Assembly (NCBI RefSeq): GCF_033025475.1
Contig: NZ_CP130322.1
Coordinates: 3,291,001 to 3,355,000 of the forward strand
Source of the DNA: Sphingomonas sp. C3-2
GTDB lineage: Bacteria; Pseudomonadota; Alphaproteobacteria; Sphingomonadales; Sphingomonadaceae
DNA length: 64,000 nt
Direction of reading: 5' to 3'
A program made the position numbers and the translations under genes. The notes under the pieces are model-generated. The model made no database searches and was not told the origin of the DNA. It was given only the letters and a program-made list of their open reading frames with translations. The stretch's first letter is position 1; every line of letters begins with the position of its first letter. Below are positions 35,708 through 45,929 of this stretch, piece after piece.

Positions 35708-36667
35708 TCAGGCGGGTTCGAGGCCGCGGGGAAGCTTGAAGGAAATATCCTCGACCGCCGTTTCAACCTGGCGTTCGTTGACGGTGAAGCGTTCGGCCAG
35801 CCGGTCGACAACCTCGCGCACCAGCAGTTCGGGCGCAGAGGCGCCCGCCGTGATGCCCAGCGTGGTCACGCCGTCCAGCCATTCGAAATCGATCTCGCTC
35901 GCGCGCTGGATCATCCGCGCGGGAACGCCCGAGCGTTCGGCCACTTCCACCAGCCGCAGCGAGTTCGACGATTTGGGCGATCCGATCACCAGCACCAGCC
36001 CGCATTGCTCGGCGATCGCCTTTACCGAGGCTTGCCGGTTCGACGTGGCGTAGCAGATATCCTCGCCGCGCGGCGACTGGATGGTGGGAAAGCGCTGCTG
36101 CAGCACGGCTACCATCTGCGCGGTGTCGTCCACCGACAATGTGGTCTGCGTCAGGAAGGCGAGATTGTCGGGGTCGGCGGGCTGATAGGCCAGCGCATCC
36201 GCGACCGTCTCTATGAGCGACATCGATCCCTCGGGCACCTGGCCGAAGGTGCCGATCACCTCGGGGTGGCCCTTATGGCCGATGAACAGGATATGTCGGC
36301 CGGCCGCGACATGGCGTTCGGCCTGGCGGTGGACGCGCGACACCAGCGGGCAGGTCGCGTCGAGATAGCTCAGTCCACGCTCCTGCGCCTTGGCGGGCAC
36401 CGCCTTGGGCACGCCGTGCGCCGAAAAGACGACGGGTACGTCGTCGGGCACTTCATGCAGTTCCTCGACAAAGATCGCGCCCTTGGCCTTCAGCGTGTCG
36501 ACCACATATTTGTTGTGGACGATTTCGTGGCGCACATAGACGGGTGCGCCGAACTTCTCGATGGCCAGCTCGACAATGCGGATCGCGCGGTCAACGCCTG
36601 CGCAAAAGCCGCGCGGCGCGGCGATCAGCAGGTCGAGCGGGGGGAGGGGAGCAATGGTCTCGGTCAT
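35708..36667 (-). CDS. ispH: 4-hydroxy-3-methylbut-2-enyl diphosphate reductase
   Basis: A 319-residue iron-sulfur enzyme, last step of the MEP isoprenoid pathway (HMBPP to IPP and DMAPP). The three cluster cysteines are C22 ([13 protein letters not shown]), C106 ([11 protein letters not shown]) and C205 (ICYATSNRQ). [21 protein letters not shown] and QTTLSVDDT complete the signature. GAGGGG lies well placed before the ATG. It heads ispH-thrB-rnhA and is divergent from a lipoprotein gene. Confidence 0.97.
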   Translation of the reverse strand: MTETIAPLPPLDLLIAAPRGFCAGVDRAIRIVELAIEKFGAPVYVRHEIVHNKYVVDTLKAKGAIFVEELHEVPDDVPVVFSAHGVPKAVPAKAQERGLSYLDATCPLVSRVHRQAERHVAAGRHILFIGHKGHPEVIGTFGQVPEGSMSLIETVADALAYQPADPDNLAFLTQTTLSVDDTAQMVAVLQQRFPTIQSPRGEDICYATSNRQASVKAIAEQCGLVLVIGSPKSSNSLRLVEVAERSGVPARMIQRASEIDFEWLDGVTTLGITAGASAPELLVREVVDRLAERFTVNERQVETAVEDISFKLPRGLEPA

Positions 36668-36791
36668 GTCACGCGCCCCTCTACGCTATTGCTCGGTCGC
36701 ACGAAAGCGCTTCCTAAAGCCTATCGCGCTATTGCCCATCGCCTCGCTTGCTGGCAATCGTGCCGTCTCAGAATATTCGGGGATCCTGTCT

Positions 36792-37433
36792 GTGCCACGT
36801 ATCAAGCCGCTTCTCGTCTGCACCGCGCTCGTTGCGCTTTCGGCCTGTGGAGGCAAGGACAACCAGCTCGTGATCGGCGGCATCACCGCCACGCGGTCGG
36901 CCTGCACCGCGGTCGGCGTGCCCGCGCAGACCGGCGATATCACGCTGTTCAGTCCCGAAAACAGCCGCGACGCCAGCGCGATCGACGTGGTGGCAACGAT
37001 CACCAACGTCCAGTCGACCTGCGACGATACCGGCCCTGAAATCCTCACCAACGCCACGTTCGACGTGCTCGCAACGCGCACCGATCCGCGCGGCGCGCGC
37101 GAAGTGGTGCTGCCCTATTATTCCACCGTGCTGCGCGCCGGTCGCGTCGTCGTGTCCAAGCGGGTGAGCCATGTCGCCATCCGTTTCGAGGATGGTCAGA
37201 CCCGTGCCACCGGCCGCGGCGGCGCCTCCGCGCAGGTCAACCGCGCCGCCGCCACGCTGCCCGACGATATTCGCGAACGCATCACCCGCAAGCGCAAGCC
37301 GGGGGAAGAAGACGCCGCGATCGATCCGATGGCGCTGCCCGAAGTGCGCGACGCGGTCTCGCGTGCCAGTTTCGAACTGCTGATCGGTTTCCAGCTTACC
37401 GACGCCCAATTGCGCTACAACGCGACGCGGTGA
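36792..37433 (+). CDS. conserved putative lipoprotein
   Basis: About 213 residues, unknown function. A GTG start at 36792 (GGGGA about eight bases before it) opens a lipoprotein signal with lipobox ALSACGG. The mature part has a beta-sandwich-like pattern (IDVVATITNVQSTCDDTGPEILTNATFDVLATRTDP, REVVLPYYSTVLRAGRVVVSKRVSHVAIRFEDGQ). A basic stretch (RERITRKRKPGEED) and PMALPEVRDAVSRASFELLIGFQLTDAQLRYNATR follow. No enzymatic motif is seen; structural or envelope-maintenance roles are possible. Longer upstream frames overlap ispH antisense and are rejected. Confidence 0.8.
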   Translation: MPRIKPLLVCTALVALSACGGKDNQLVIGGITATRSACTAVGVPAQTGDITLFSPENSRDASAIDVVATITNVQSTCDDTGPEILTNATFDVLATRTDPRGAREVVLPYYSTVLRAGRVVVSKRVSHVAIRFEDGQTRATGRGGASAQVNRAAATLPDDIRERITRKRKPGEEDAAIDPMALPEVRDAVSRASFELLIGFQLTDAQLRYNATR

Positions 37434-37507
37434 TCACGAGCGCGATTGACTCGAATCGCTTGTACGACCAAGGCTGAAAAGGTCATCGGCGGGCAACCGC
37501 CGGGGAT

Positions 37508-37713
37508 CGCGCGGGAGAGCGTATCCGGTGGGCTTCAAGCCCATCCGGGTTCCGCCGAAGGAGCAACCGCCCCGGAATCTCTCAGGTAAAAGGACCGCGC
37601 GGCCCTGTGACACTCTGGAAAGCGCGACGGATCAGCCCGTCGCCACCGAAGGGGTAAGTCCGTCTCCCATATGGAGGCGAACGAAAGCTCTCAGGTTCCC
37701 GTGACAGAGGGGG
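37508..37713 (+). ncRNA. tandem glycine riboswitch (two aptamers) upstream of gcvT
   Basis: Two glycine-aptamer cores are visible. Aptamer I (about 37508-37602) has CCGAAGGAGCAA and ATCTCTCAGGTAAAAGGACC, closed by GCGCGG/CCGCGC. Aptamer II (about 37611-37713) has ACCGAAGGGGTAA and GCTCTCAGGTTCCCGTGACAG, closed by CTCT/AGAG. They are joined by a short linker, the classical arrangement. A small hairpin (GCACG-AATC-CGTGC, about 37726-37739) follows and then the gcvT ribosome site GGAG at 37768. Glycine binding is expected to raise expression of the cleavage operon. Confidence 0.93.
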
Positions 37714-37778
37714 CAGTGAAGGACGGCACGAATCCGTGCGTCGTTCATTGTCTCTTTATGATGTTACGGAGTGCCCGA

Positions 37779-38924
37779 ATGAGCGACGACGCTGAACAGA
37801 ACGACATGACCCCGCTGCCCCTCGATGCTTGGCATCGTGCCCAGGGCGCGCGCCTCGTGTCCTTCGCCGGCTATGCCATGCCCATCCAGTATGAAGGCAT
37901 CATGGCCGAACATCAGTGGACGCGCGAAAATGCGGGCCTGTTCGATGTCAGCCATATGGGCCAGCTCGGCTTTGGTGGGGCAGGCGTTGCCAAGGCGCTC
38001 GAACTGATCCTGCCCGGCAATATTCAGGAACTCGCCCCCGGCAAGATGCGCTATTCGCTGCTGCTCGACGAAAGCGGCGGCATCCACGACGATCTCATGG
38101 TTACGCGCCTGCCTGAAACCGGCCCGTTCGACGATGCCGCCATCTACATGGTCGTGAACGGCGCCACCAAATATGACGATATCGGCTATCTGCGCGAATA
38201 TCTGCCCGACGAAATTTCCATGAACCATATGGACGATCAGGCGCTGCTCGCGCTGCAGGGCCCCAAGGCGGTCACCGTGCTCCAGCGGATCGTTCCGGGC
38301 GTCGAAAATCTCTATTTCATGGAAGCCGGCGCGTTTGAATGGAACGGCACCACGCTCTGGATCAGCCGTTCGGGCTATACCGGCGAGGACGGCTTTGAAA
38401 TCTCGGTCCCGGCCGACAATGTCGAACAGCTGGCGCAGGCACTCGTCGATCAGGACGAGGTGAAGCCCATCGGCCTCGGCGCGCGCGATTCGCTGCGCCT
38501 TGAGGCGGGGTTGCCGCTCTACGGCCATGACGTCACGCTCGAAACCGATCCCATCACCGCCGATCTCACCTTCGCCATGCAAAAGCGCCGGCGCGAGGAA
38601 GGCGGCTTCATGGGCGCCGATATAGTGCTGAAGACGCTGGCCGAGGGCCCCGCGCGCAAGCGTGTCGGCCTGTCGATCACCGGGCGTCTGCCCGCGCGCG
38701 AAGGCGCTGAAATCTTTGTCGGCGATGAAAAGGTCGGCGTCGTCACCTCGGGCGGTTTCGCGCCCAGCGTCGGCGCTCCCATCGCCATGGGTTATGTCAC
38801 GGCGGCGCTCAGCGCGCCGGGCACCCCGCTGCAGATCGAGGTCCGGGGCAAGCGGATCGACGCGGTCGTCGCGTCGACGCCCTTCGTGCCCCATCGTTAT
38901 CATCGCAAAGGAGCTGCGAAATGA
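37779..38924 (+). CDS. gcvT: glycine cleavage system aminomethyltransferase (T protein)
   Basis: About 381 residues. The start at 37779 has GGAG seven bases before it; a longer frame would begin inside the riboswitch. [48 protein letters not shown] is the standard N-terminal folate-domain sequence. The aspartate needed for catalysis lies in FDVSHMGQ, and [18 protein letters not shown] and the C-terminal barrel follow. It transfers the aminomethyl carbon from the lipoyl H protein to tetrahydrofolate, releasing ammonia. First gene after the glycine riboswitch; overlaps gcvH by four bases. Confidence 0.97.
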   Translation: MSDDAEQNDMTPLPLDAWHRAQGARLVSFAGYAMPIQYEGIMAEHQWTRENAGLFDVSHMGQLGFGGAGVAKALELILPGNIQELAPGKMRYSLLLDESGGIHDDLMVTRLPETGPFDDAAIYMVVNGATKYDDIGYLREYLPDEISMNHMDDQALLALQGPKAVTVLQRIVPGVENLYFMEAGAFEWNGTTLWISRSGYTGEDGFEISVPADNVEQLAQALVDQDEVKPIGLGARDSLRLEAGLPLYGHDVTLETDPITADLTFAMQKRRREEGGFMGADIVLKTLAEGPARKRVGLSITGRLPAREGAEIFVGDEKVGVVTSGGFAPSVGAPIAMGYVTAALSAPGTPLQIEVRGKRIDAVVASTPFVPHRYHRKGAAK

Positions 38925-39292
38925 GCCGTTATTTCACCGAAGATCATGAATGGGTTGATGTAGACGGCGAAACCGCGACGGTCGGCATCACCGACTATGC
39001 GCAGGAACAGCTGGGCGACATCGTGTTCGTCGAAGTCCCCGAAGAGGGCAAGGCCGTCTCGAAGGGCGATGAAGCCGCCGTGGTGGAATCGGTGAAGGCT
39101 GCATCGGACGTCTATGCACCGGTTTCGGGCACCGTCGTCGAAGGCAACGCCGCCCTGGTCGACGATCCCGCGCTGGTGAACAGCTCGGCCGAAGAAGATG
39201 GCTGGTTCTTCCGCATCACCCTGTCCGACGCGTCGGAACTCGACGGGCTGATGGACGAAAACGCTTACAAGGCGTTCGTGGAAAAGCTGTGA
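38921..39292 (+). CDS. gcvH: glycine cleavage system H protein
   Basis: A 123-residue lipoyl carrier. Lipoylation lysine is K59 in [52 protein letters not shown] is the typical N-terminal half and EEDGWFFRI the end. It shuttles the aminomethyl group between the P, T and L proteins. It overlaps gcvT (ATGA) and the methyltransferase gene (GTGA). Confidence 0.98.
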   Translation: MSRYFTEDHEWVDVDGETATVGITDYAQEQLGDIVFVEVPEEGKAVSKGDEAAVVESVKAASDVYAPVSGTVVEGNAALVDDPALVNSSAEEDGWFFRITLSDASELDGLMDENAYKAFVEKL

Positions 39293-40059
39293 CCGAGCCG
39301 AACGCCGCGAGCCGCTGGGATGCGGGCGATTACGCGAAAAACGCGGCGTTCGTTCCTGCGCTTGGCGCGCCGGTGCTTGCCCTGCTCGCGCCCCGTGCGG
39401 GGGAGCGGATCCTCGATCTCGGCTGTGGCGACGGCGTTTTGACGCAGGCGCTGGTCGAGGCCGGGGCTTCGGTCCTCGGCGTCGATGCGTCGGCGGATAT
39501 GGTTGCGGCGGCGGTGGCGCGCGGGCTCGATGCTCATGTCGCCGATGGCCAGGCGCTCGATTTCGTCGAGGCGTTCGACGCGGTGTTCAGCAACGCCGCG
39601 CTCCACTGGATGCTCGACGGTGCCGCCGTTGCGGCGGGCGTGTTCCGCGCGCTTCGGCCCGGCGGGCGCTTCGTCGGCGAAATGGGCGGCCACGGCAATG
39701 TCGCGGTGCTCCGGCGGGCGCTGCGCGCCGAACTCGCCGAACGCGGCTATCCGCTTCCGGCAGACGACCCGCAATGGTATCCGACGCCCGAGGCCTTTTC
39801 GGCGATCTACGCCGCGGCGGGCTTTGTCGATATCGAGGCGCGGCTCATTCCGCGTCCCACCCCGCTGCCCGCCGGTGCCGCCGGCTGGTACAAGACTTTC
39901 CGGGCCGGTTTCCTCGATACCGCCCAGGTGCCCGATGCCGAGCAGGACGGCGTTGCCGCCGCCGCGGCAGAGCGCGCTGCCCCCGAATTGCTTCAACCCG
40001 ATGGACAATGGATCGCAGACTATGTCCGCCTGCGGTTCACGATGAGAAAGCCTGATTGA
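39289..40059 (+). CDS. class I SAM-dependent methyltransferase inside the gcv operon
   Basis: A 256-residue Rossmann methyltransferase starting with GTG inside the gcvH stop. Motif I is [20 protein letters not shown] and motif [45 protein letters not shown] gives motifs III-IV. It resembles trans-aconitate or ubiquinone/menaquinone-type small-molecule methyltransferases. Its position between gcvH and gcvPA, with overlaps on both sides, is unusual and suggests it uses a pool fed by glycine-derived one-carbon units. The substrate is unknown. Confidence 0.88.
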   Translation: MTEPNAASRWDAGDYAKNAAFVPALGAPVLALLAPRAGERILDLGCGDGVLTQALVEAGASVLGVDASADMVAAAVARGLDAHVADGQALDFVEAFDAVFSNAALHWMLDGAAVAAGVFRALRPGGRFVGEMGGHGNVAVLRRALRAELAERGYPLPADDPQWYPTPEAFSAIYAAAGFVDIEARLIPRPTPLPAGAAGWYKTFRAGFLDTAQVPDAEQDGVAAAAAERAAPELLQPDGQWIADYVRLRFTMRKPD

Positions 40060-41417
40060 TGCGCTATTTGCCCCTCACTGCCGAGGATCGCACCGCGATG
40101 CTCGCCAAGATCGGCGCCAAGTCGATTGACGATCTGTTCGCCGATGTGCCGGCCGTCGCCCATCTCGACGGCCCGGTTGCCGGTCTGCCCAACCATGCCA
40201 GCGAACTGGCGGTCGAACGCCATCTGACCAGGCTCGCCCGGCAGAACCTCTCGGCCTCCGAAGCGCCGTTCTTCCTCGGCTGCGGCGCGTACAAGCATCA
40301 TATCCCCGCATCGGTCGATCATCTCATCCAGCGCGGCGAGTTTCTGACGGCGTACACGCCCTATCAGCCGGAAATCGCGCAGGGCACGCTCCAGATGCTC
40401 TTCGAATTCCAGACTCAGGTCGCCCGCCTGTTCGGGTGCGACGTGGCGAACGCCTCGATGTACGACGGCTCCACCGCCTGCTGGGAAGCGATCGTCATGG
40501 CCCGCCGCGTCACCAAGCGCGGCAAGGCGATCCTCTCGAACGGTCTCCACCCGCATTATGTCTCGGTCGCCAACACCATGGCGGGCTTCACCGGCGATGT
40601 GCTCGAAACCGCGCTTCCCGAACTCGATGCCGCCGGCGACGCCGAAAAGCTTCTTGGCATGATCGACAAGGACACTTCCTGCGTCGTCGTCCAATATCCC
40701 GATATCCTCGGCCGGATCACCGATCTTGAACCGATCGCCGCCAAGGCGCACGAAAATGGCGCGCTCTTGATCGCGGTCGTCACCGAACCCGTGGCGCTCG
40801 GCGCGATCAAGTCGCCCGGCGAAATGGGCGCGGACATCGTCGTTGGCGAGGGGCAGTCGCTTGGCGTCGGCCTCCAGTTCGGTGGTCCCTATGTCGGCCT
40901 CTTCGCGTGCAAGGAACGCTTCGTCCGCCAGATGCCGGGTCGTCTCTGCGGTGAAACCGTCGATGCAGAGGGCAAGCGCGGCTTCGTGCTCACGCTCTCG
41001 ACGCGCGAACAGCATATCCGCCGCGAAAAGGCGACGTCGAACATCTGCACCAACGCTGGGCTCTGTGCGCTCGCTTTCTCGATCCACATGACGCTTCTGG
41101 GCGAAGAGGGCTTGCGCGATCTCGCGGCGCTCAACCATGCCCGCGCGGTGCAGGCGGCCGATGTGCTCGCCGCGGTTCCCGGTGTCGAACTCGTGAACGA
41201 CAGTTTCTTCAACGAATTCACGCTCAAGCTCAGCAAGCCCGCGCGCCCCGTCGTGCGCCAGCTTGCCGAACAGGGCATTTTGGCGGGCGTCTCGCTCGGC
41301 CGCCTCTATCCGGGTGAAGAGGCGCTTGAAAACGCGCTTGTGGTGGCTGTCACCGAAACGGTGACGGCGGAAGATGTCGATGCGCTGGCCGCAGCGCTCA
41401 AGGAGGTGCTGGCATGA
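40059..41417 (+). CDS. gcvPA: glycine dehydrogenase (decarboxylating) subunit 1
   Basis: About 452 residues: N-terminal half of the split P protein. [31 protein letters not shown] opens the family, with [48 protein letters not shown] and [14 protein letters not shown] following. It pairs with subunit 2 to form the PLP enzyme that decarboxylates glycine onto H protein. Start at 40059 overlaps the methyltransferase stop by one base (TGATG), and its own stop overlaps gcvPB by four. Confidence 0.97.
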   Translation: MRYLPLTAEDRTAMLAKIGAKSIDDLFADVPAVAHLDGPVAGLPNHASELAVERHLTRLARQNLSASEAPFFLGCGAYKHHIPASVDHLIQRGEFLTAYTPYQPEIAQGTLQMLFEFQTQVARLFGCDVANASMYDGSTACWEAIVMARRVTKRGKAILSNGLHPHYVSVANTMAGFTGDVLETALPELDAAGDAEKLLGMIDKDTSCVVVQYPDILGRITDLEPIAAKAHENGALLIAVVTEPVALGAIKSPGEMGADIVVGEGQSLGVGLQFGGPYVGLFACKERFVRQMPGRLCGETVDAEGKRGFVLTLSTREQHIRREKATSNICTNAGLCALAFSIHMTLLGEEGLRDLAALNHARAVQAADVLAAVPGVELVNDSFFNEFTLKLSKPARPVVRQLAEQGILAGVSLGRLYPGEEALENALVVAVTETVTAEDVDALAAALKEVLA

Positions 41418-42982
41418 GCATGAACCGCGAAGGACGCGTCACGCGCCCCGAAGTCGAAGGCATCGCGCCCGCTGCCGCAACCTTTACCGGCAACCGCGCG
41501 CTGATGCTCGAAGAAGCGCTGATCTTCGAGATCGGTGACACGCATACGACGGGCGTCGATATCGATGCCGCGCCCAAGGTGGCCAGCCGTCTCGGCAATC
41601 TCGCGCGTTCGCGCCCGATCGGCCTGCCGGGTCTGTCCGAACCCGAAACGGTGCGCCACTATACGCGCCTCAGCCGTCAGAATTACGCGATCGATCTCGG
41701 CCTGTTCCCGCTCGGTTCGTGCACGATGAAGCACAATCCGCGTCTCAACGAAAAGCTTGCGCGCCTGCCGGGCTTTGCCGACGCCCACCCGCTTCAGCCG
41801 ATCGATACAGTTCAGGGCGGCCTCCAGCTGATCCATGAACTCGCCGACTGGCTGTGCAAATTGACCGGCATGCCCGCCGTCGCGATGAGCCCCAAGGCGG
41901 GCGCGCACGGCGAACTGTGCGGTCTGCTCGCGATCCGTTCGGCGCTTGAGGCGCGCGGTGACAAGCGCTCGGTCATCCTCGTTCCCGAAAGCGCGCACGG
42001 CACCAACCCGGCAACCGCGGCGTTTTGCGGCTATGCGGTCGAAAACATCCCCGCGACCCCCGATGGCCGCGTCGATCTCGAAGCGTTGAAGGCGCGCCTC
42101 GGCCCCGATGTCGCGGCGGTGATGATCACCAATCCCAACACCTGCGGCCTGTTCGAACGCGATATGAAGGCGATTTCGGACGCGGTCCACGCGGCCGGCG
42201 CGCTGGTTTACTGCGACGGTGCGAACTTCAACGCGATCGTCGGCCGCGTCCGTCCGGGCGATCTCGGCATCGACGCGATGCACATCAACCTGCACAAGAC
42301 CTTCTCCACCCCGCATGGCGGGGGCGGTCCGGGTGCCGGCCCGGTGGTGTTCTCGGCTGCGCTCGCGCCCTTCGCGCCGCTGCCCTTCGTCGAAAAGACC
42401 GAGGAGGGGTACCGCCTCGTCGAAGAGGAAAATGCCGGCGAGCATCACCCGCAGACCTTTGGCCGCATGACCGCGTTCAACGGCCAGATGGGCATGTTCA
42501 CCCGCGCGCTCAGCTATATCCTCAGCCACGGCGCCGATGGCCTGCGCCAGGTTGCCGAGGATGCGGTGCTCAACGCCAACTATGTGCTGCGCAGCCTTGA
42601 TGACGTGCTCGACGCGCCCTTCGCCGCCAGCGGTCCGTGCATGCACGAGGCGCTGTTCTCCGATGCGGGCTTTGCCGAGGGCTTCACCACGCTCGACGTC
42701 GCCAAGGCGCTGATCGACGAGGGTTATCACCCGATGACCATGTATTTCCCGCTGGTCGTCCACGGGGCGATGCTGGTCGAACCCACCGAAACCGAAAGCA
42801 AGGCCGCGCTCGATCAGTTCATCGGCGCGCTGCGTTCGGTCGCCGAACGCGCGCGTGCGGGGGATCCGGCGCTCAAGTCCGCGCCGCACTTCGCGCCGCG
42901 CCGCCGCCTTGATGAGACGCTTGCCGCGCGCAAGCCGGTGCTCGTCTGGAAGGAAAAGGAGGTGGCGCTCGCCGCCGAATGA
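41414..42982 (+). CDS. gcvPB: glycine dehydrogenase (decarboxylating) subunit 2
   Basis: A 522-residue subunit that carries the PLP-binding lysine K295 in [49 protein letters not shown] and [17 protein letters not shown] are conserved active-site segments. Together with gcvPA it forms the P protein. It overlaps gcvPA and the DUF938 gene by four bases each, so the downstream genes share its message and translation. Confidence 0.98.
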   Translation: MSMNREGRVTRPEVEGIAPAAATFTGNRALMLEEALIFEIGDTHTTGVDIDAAPKVASRLGNLARSRPIGLPGLSEPETVRHYTRLSRQNYAIDLGLFPLGSCTMKHNPRLNEKLARLPGFADAHPLQPIDTVQGGLQLIHELADWLCKLTGMPAVAMSPKAGAHGELCGLLAIRSALEARGDKRSVILVPESAHGTNPATAAFCGYAVENIPATPDGRVDLEALKARLGPDVAAVMITNPNTCGLFERDMKAISDAVHAAGALVYCDGANFNAIVGRVRPGDLGIDAMHINLHKTFSTPHGGGGPGAGPVVFSAALAPFAPLPFVEKTEEGYRLVEEENAGEHHPQTFGRMTAFNGQMGMFTRALSYILSHGADGLRQVAEDAVLNANYVLRSLDDVLDAPFAASGPCMHEALFSDAGFAEGFTTLDVAKALIDEGYHPMTMYFPLVVHGAMLVEPTETESKAALDQFIGALRSVAERARAGDPALKSAPHFAPRRRLDETLAARKPVLVWKEKEVALAAE

Positions 42983-43614
42983 CCGGAGACGCACGGCCCT
43001 GGTTCGTGAACGAGGCTGGCGGGGAAGCGCGCAAGCACGCCCCCGCCACGCTGCGTAACCGGGAACCGATCGTCGATATTCTCCGCACCGTGCTGCCCGA
43101 AAGCGGCACGGTGCTGGAGGTGGCGAGCGGCAGCGGCGAACATGCCGCCTGGTTCGCCGCGGCTTTTCCCGAACTGCGCTGGCAGCCCAGCGATCCCGAC
43201 GGTCAGGCCTGCGCCTCGATTGCCGCATGGTGCGACGGACTTCCCAATGTCCTGCCGCCGCTCATGCTCGATGCGTCGGCGTCTGACTGGCCGGTGGGCG
43301 CGGTCGATGCGATCCTGTGCATCAACATGATCCATATCAGCCCGTGGGAAGCCACTATCGGCCTGATGCGCGGGGCAGGGGAACGGCTTTCAACCGGCGC
43401 ACCGCTCTATCTTTACGGCCCCTATCGCCGCGCAGGTGTCGAGACCGCCGAAAGCAACGAGGCGTTCGATCGCTCGCTCAAAAGCCGCAACCCCGCATGG
43501 GGGCTGCGCGATGTTGACGATGTAGTTTCAGTTGCTACTAGATATGGCCTTGCATTCGAGACGGTGGTCGAGATGCCGGCCAATAATCTCTCCCTAATCC
43601 TCAGGAAAACATGA
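42979..43614 (+). CDS. DUF938 (METTL26-like) methyltransferase-fold protein
   Basis: A 211-residue protein of the DUF938/UPF0585 family, related to SAM methyltransferases: GTVLEVASGSGEHAAWFAAAFPELRWQPSDPD (motif I to II), DAILCINMIHISPWEATIGLMRGAGERLSTGAPLYLYGPYRRAGVETAESNEAFDRSL and the C-terminal MPANNLSLILRK. The biochemical role of the family is not known. Coupled by four-base overlaps to gcvPB before and the ThDP enzyme after it. It is the second methyltransferase-like gene in this operon. Confidence 0.93.
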   Translation: MTGDARPWFVNEAGGEARKHAPATLRNREPIVDILRTVLPESGTVLEVASGSGEHAAWFAAAFPELRWQPSDPDGQACASIAAWCDGLPNVLPPLMLDASASDWPVGAVDAILCINMIHISPWEATIGLMRGAGERLSTGAPLYLYGPYRRAGVETAESNEAFDRSLKSRNPAWGLRDVDDVVSVATRYGLAFETVVEMPANNLSLILRKT

Positions 43615-45929
43615 CCCAAAACGCCCTGGACCGTATTCAGACCATCGAGCTTCTCGACGAACGGCTCCGCTGGCTGTCCTCCTGGACGATCCATAATGCC
43701 AATCATGTCCGCGAAAGCCGCGACGGGCTGAAGGTCGGCGGCCATCAGGCCAGTTGCGCCTCGATCTCAACGATCATGGCCGCGCTCTATTTCCATGCGC
43801 TCGGCCCCAACGACAAGGTCGCCGTCAAGCCGCATGCCGGGCCGGTTCTCCACGCCATCCATTATCTGCTCGGCAATCAGTCGCGCGAGCAGCTTCAGAA
43901 TTTCCGCGGTCTTGGCGGCGCGCAAAGCTATCCCAGCCGCACCAAGGATCGCATTCCCGTCGATTTTTCGACCGGGTCGGTCGGTCTCGGCGTCGCGATC
44001 ACCGCCTTTGCCAGCCTTGTTCAGGATTATCTGATCGCGCATGGCGGGCTGGCAGAGGGCGATGCCGGCCGCATGATCGCGCTGATGGGCGATGCCGAGC
44101 TCGACGAGGGCAATATCTACGAATGCCTGATCGAGGCGTATAAGCATCAGGTCCGCAATTGCTGGTGGGTCGTCGACTATAACCGCCAGTCGCTCGACGC
44201 GACGACGGCGGACCGCATGTTCCGCCGCTTCGACGATATTTTCGAAACCTGCGGCTGGCGCGTCGTCACGCTCAAATATGGCAAGCTGCAACAGGCGGCC
44301 TTCCGCGAGCCGGGCGGCGAAGCCTTGCGCGACTGGATCGAAACCACCCCCAATGTCGAATTCGCGGCGCTCACCTATCAGGGCGGCGCGGCCTGGCGCG
44401 CGCGGTTGCTCGCCGATCTGGGCGGTGTTCCGGGGATGGCCGATCTTCTCGCCGCGCGCGATGATGCGGCGCTGGCGCGGCTGATGACCAATCTGGGCGG
44501 GCACTGCGCCGAATGTCTGGTCGAGGCGTTCGACGCCTGCCAGGACGATGTTCCCACGCTCTTCATCGCCTATACGGTCAAGGGCTATGGTCTGCCCTTT
44601 GCCGGGCACAAGGACAATCACGCCGGGCTGATGAACCCCGCGCAGATTGAGGGGTTTCGCGATCAGCTCGGCATCGCGCCGGGGGCGGAATGGGAACCCT
44701 GGGCCGGGCTCGGTGAAAATGCTGCTGCTGCGGCGCGCGCGCTGGCAGAGGCATCGCCGCTCGTCCGCGCCAAAAGGGGCCGGGCAGCATCTGTCGATGT
44801 GCCCGCGCTCGCCACGCCCGAGGGGGCCGAGCAGTCGACCCAGGCGGCCTTCGGCAAGATCCTGCTCGATCTCGCCAAGGGCGGCTCCGAATTTGCGCGG
44901 CGCATCGTCACCACCTCGCCCGACGTAACCGTCTCCACCAATCTCGGTGCCTGGGTTAACCAGCGCGGGCTCTTCCGCCGTCAGGAACTCGAAGACGTGT
45001 TCCTAAAGGCCCGCATTCCCTCGGCGCAAAAATGGGGCGGCAGCAGCGCGGGCCAGCATATCGAACTTGGCATTGCGGAAAATAACCTTTTCCTGATGCT
45101 CGCCGCGCTCGGGCTGGCGGGCGATATTTTCGGCGAACGGCTGATCCCTGTCGGCACCGTCTATGATCCCTTCATCGCGCGCGGGCTCGATGCGCTCAAC
45201 TATGCCTGTTATCAGGATGCGCGCTTCATGCTCGTCGCCACGCCCTCGGGCGTCACGCTCGGGCCCGAAGGCGGCGCGCACCAGTCGATCAACCCGCCGC
45301 TCATCGCCATGGGGCAGCCGGGGCTCACCCATTACGAACCCGCCTTTGTCGATGAACTCGCGGTGCTCATGCAGCACGGCTTTGCGCTGATGCAGCAGCC
45401 GGACGGCGAAAGCGTCTATCTGCGCCTGTCCACCCGCGTGATCGATCAGGTCGCACGCGAGGGCGCGGATTGGGCGGCGGATGCCGTCAAGGGTGGCTAC
45501 TGGCTGAAAAAACCGGGGGCGGGCGCGCAGGCCGCAATCGTCTATATGGGCGCGCTGGCGCCCGAGGCCCTGGCTGCATGGGACGCGATGGCAGAGGACA
45601 TGCCCGGCCTCGGCCTGCTCGCGATCACCTCGCCCGATCTTCTCCACCGTGATTGGTCCGCCGCCGAGGCACGGCGCTGGACGGATGGCGCGCGCACCCC
45701 GGCGCATGTCGAAACGCTCCTGTCCGTGCTGCCTCAAGGGGCCGGGCTGGTGACGCTGCTCGACGGTGCGCCCGCCGCGCTCTCATGGCTCGGCGGCGTG
45801 CGCGGCCAGCGCGTGGTGCCGCTCGGCACCGATCGCTTCGGCCAGACCGGCGATCTTCCCGATCTCTACCGCGCCTACCGGCTGGATGTGGACGCGGTGG
45901 TGGAGGCGATGGCCGGGCTTATCGCCTGA
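43611..45929 (+). CDS. transketolase-like ThDP enzyme (AceE-type 2-oxoacid dehydrogenase E1 resemblance)
   Basis: A 772-residue thiamine-diphosphate enzyme. The ThDP motif GDAELDE begins at 160 and ends with N191 (VVDYNRQSLD), a GDX~30N spacing. PHAGPVLHAIHYLLG, GGAQSYPSRTKDRIPVDFSTGSVGLG and HIELGIAENNLFLMLAALGL are transketolase-superfamily elements. DYNRQSLDATTADRMFRRFDDIFETCGWRVVTLKYG is closer in pattern to homodimeric pyruvate dehydrogenase E1 than to classical transketolase. It may act on a 2-oxoacid or a sugar phosphate; neither E2 nor E3 genes are adjacent. It is the last gene of the glycine operon, and its stop overlaps the convergent gene by 11 bases. Confidence 0.82.
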   Translation: MTQNALDRIQTIELLDERLRWLSSWTIHNANHVRESRDGLKVGGHQASCASISTIMAALYFHALGPNDKVAVKPHAGPVLHAIHYLLGNQSREQLQNFRGLGGAQSYPSRTKDRIPVDFSTGSVGLGVAITAFASLVQDYLIAHGGLAEGDAGRMIALMGDAELDEGNIYECLIEAYKHQVRNCWWVVDYNRQSLDATTADRMFRRFDDIFETCGWRVVTLKYGKLQQAAFREPGGEALRDWIETTPNVEFAALTYQGGAAWRARLLADLGGVPGMADLLAARDDAALARLMTNLGGHCAECLVEAFDACQDDVPTLFIAYTVKGYGLPFAGHKDNHAGLMNPAQIEGFRDQLGIAPGAEWEPWAGLGENAAAAARALAEASPLVRAKRGRAASVDVPALATPEGAEQSTQAAFGKILLDLAKGGSEFARRIVTTSPDVTVSTNLGAWVNQRGLFRRQELEDVFLKARIPSAQKWGGSSAGQHIELGIAENNLFLMLAALGLAGDIFGERLIPVGTVYDPFIARGLDALNYACYQDARFMLVATPSGVTLGPEGGAHQSINPPLIAMGQPGLTHYEPAFVDELAVLMQHGFALMQQPDGESVYLRLSTRVIDQVAREGADWAADAVKGGYWLKKPGAGAQAAIVYMGALAPEALAAWDAMAEDMPGLGLLAITSPDLLHRDWSAAEARRWTDGARTPAHVETLLSVLPQGAGLVTLLDGAPAALSWLGGVRGQRVVPLGTDRFGQTGDLPDLYRAYRLDVDAVVEAMAGLIA

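Noticed and set aside
37446-37475. TTGACT as -35 of a gcv promoter
   Set aside because: No convincing -10 at 16-18 bases; recorded only as a possibility.
37671-37778. Earlier start for gcvT
   Set aside because: These codons lie inside aptamer II and its platform; the ATG at 37779 has a good ribosome site.
41306-43228. A 640-codon frame antisense to gcvPB
   Set aside because: Its composition and lack of motifs show it to be a shadow of gcvPB and the DUF938 gene.
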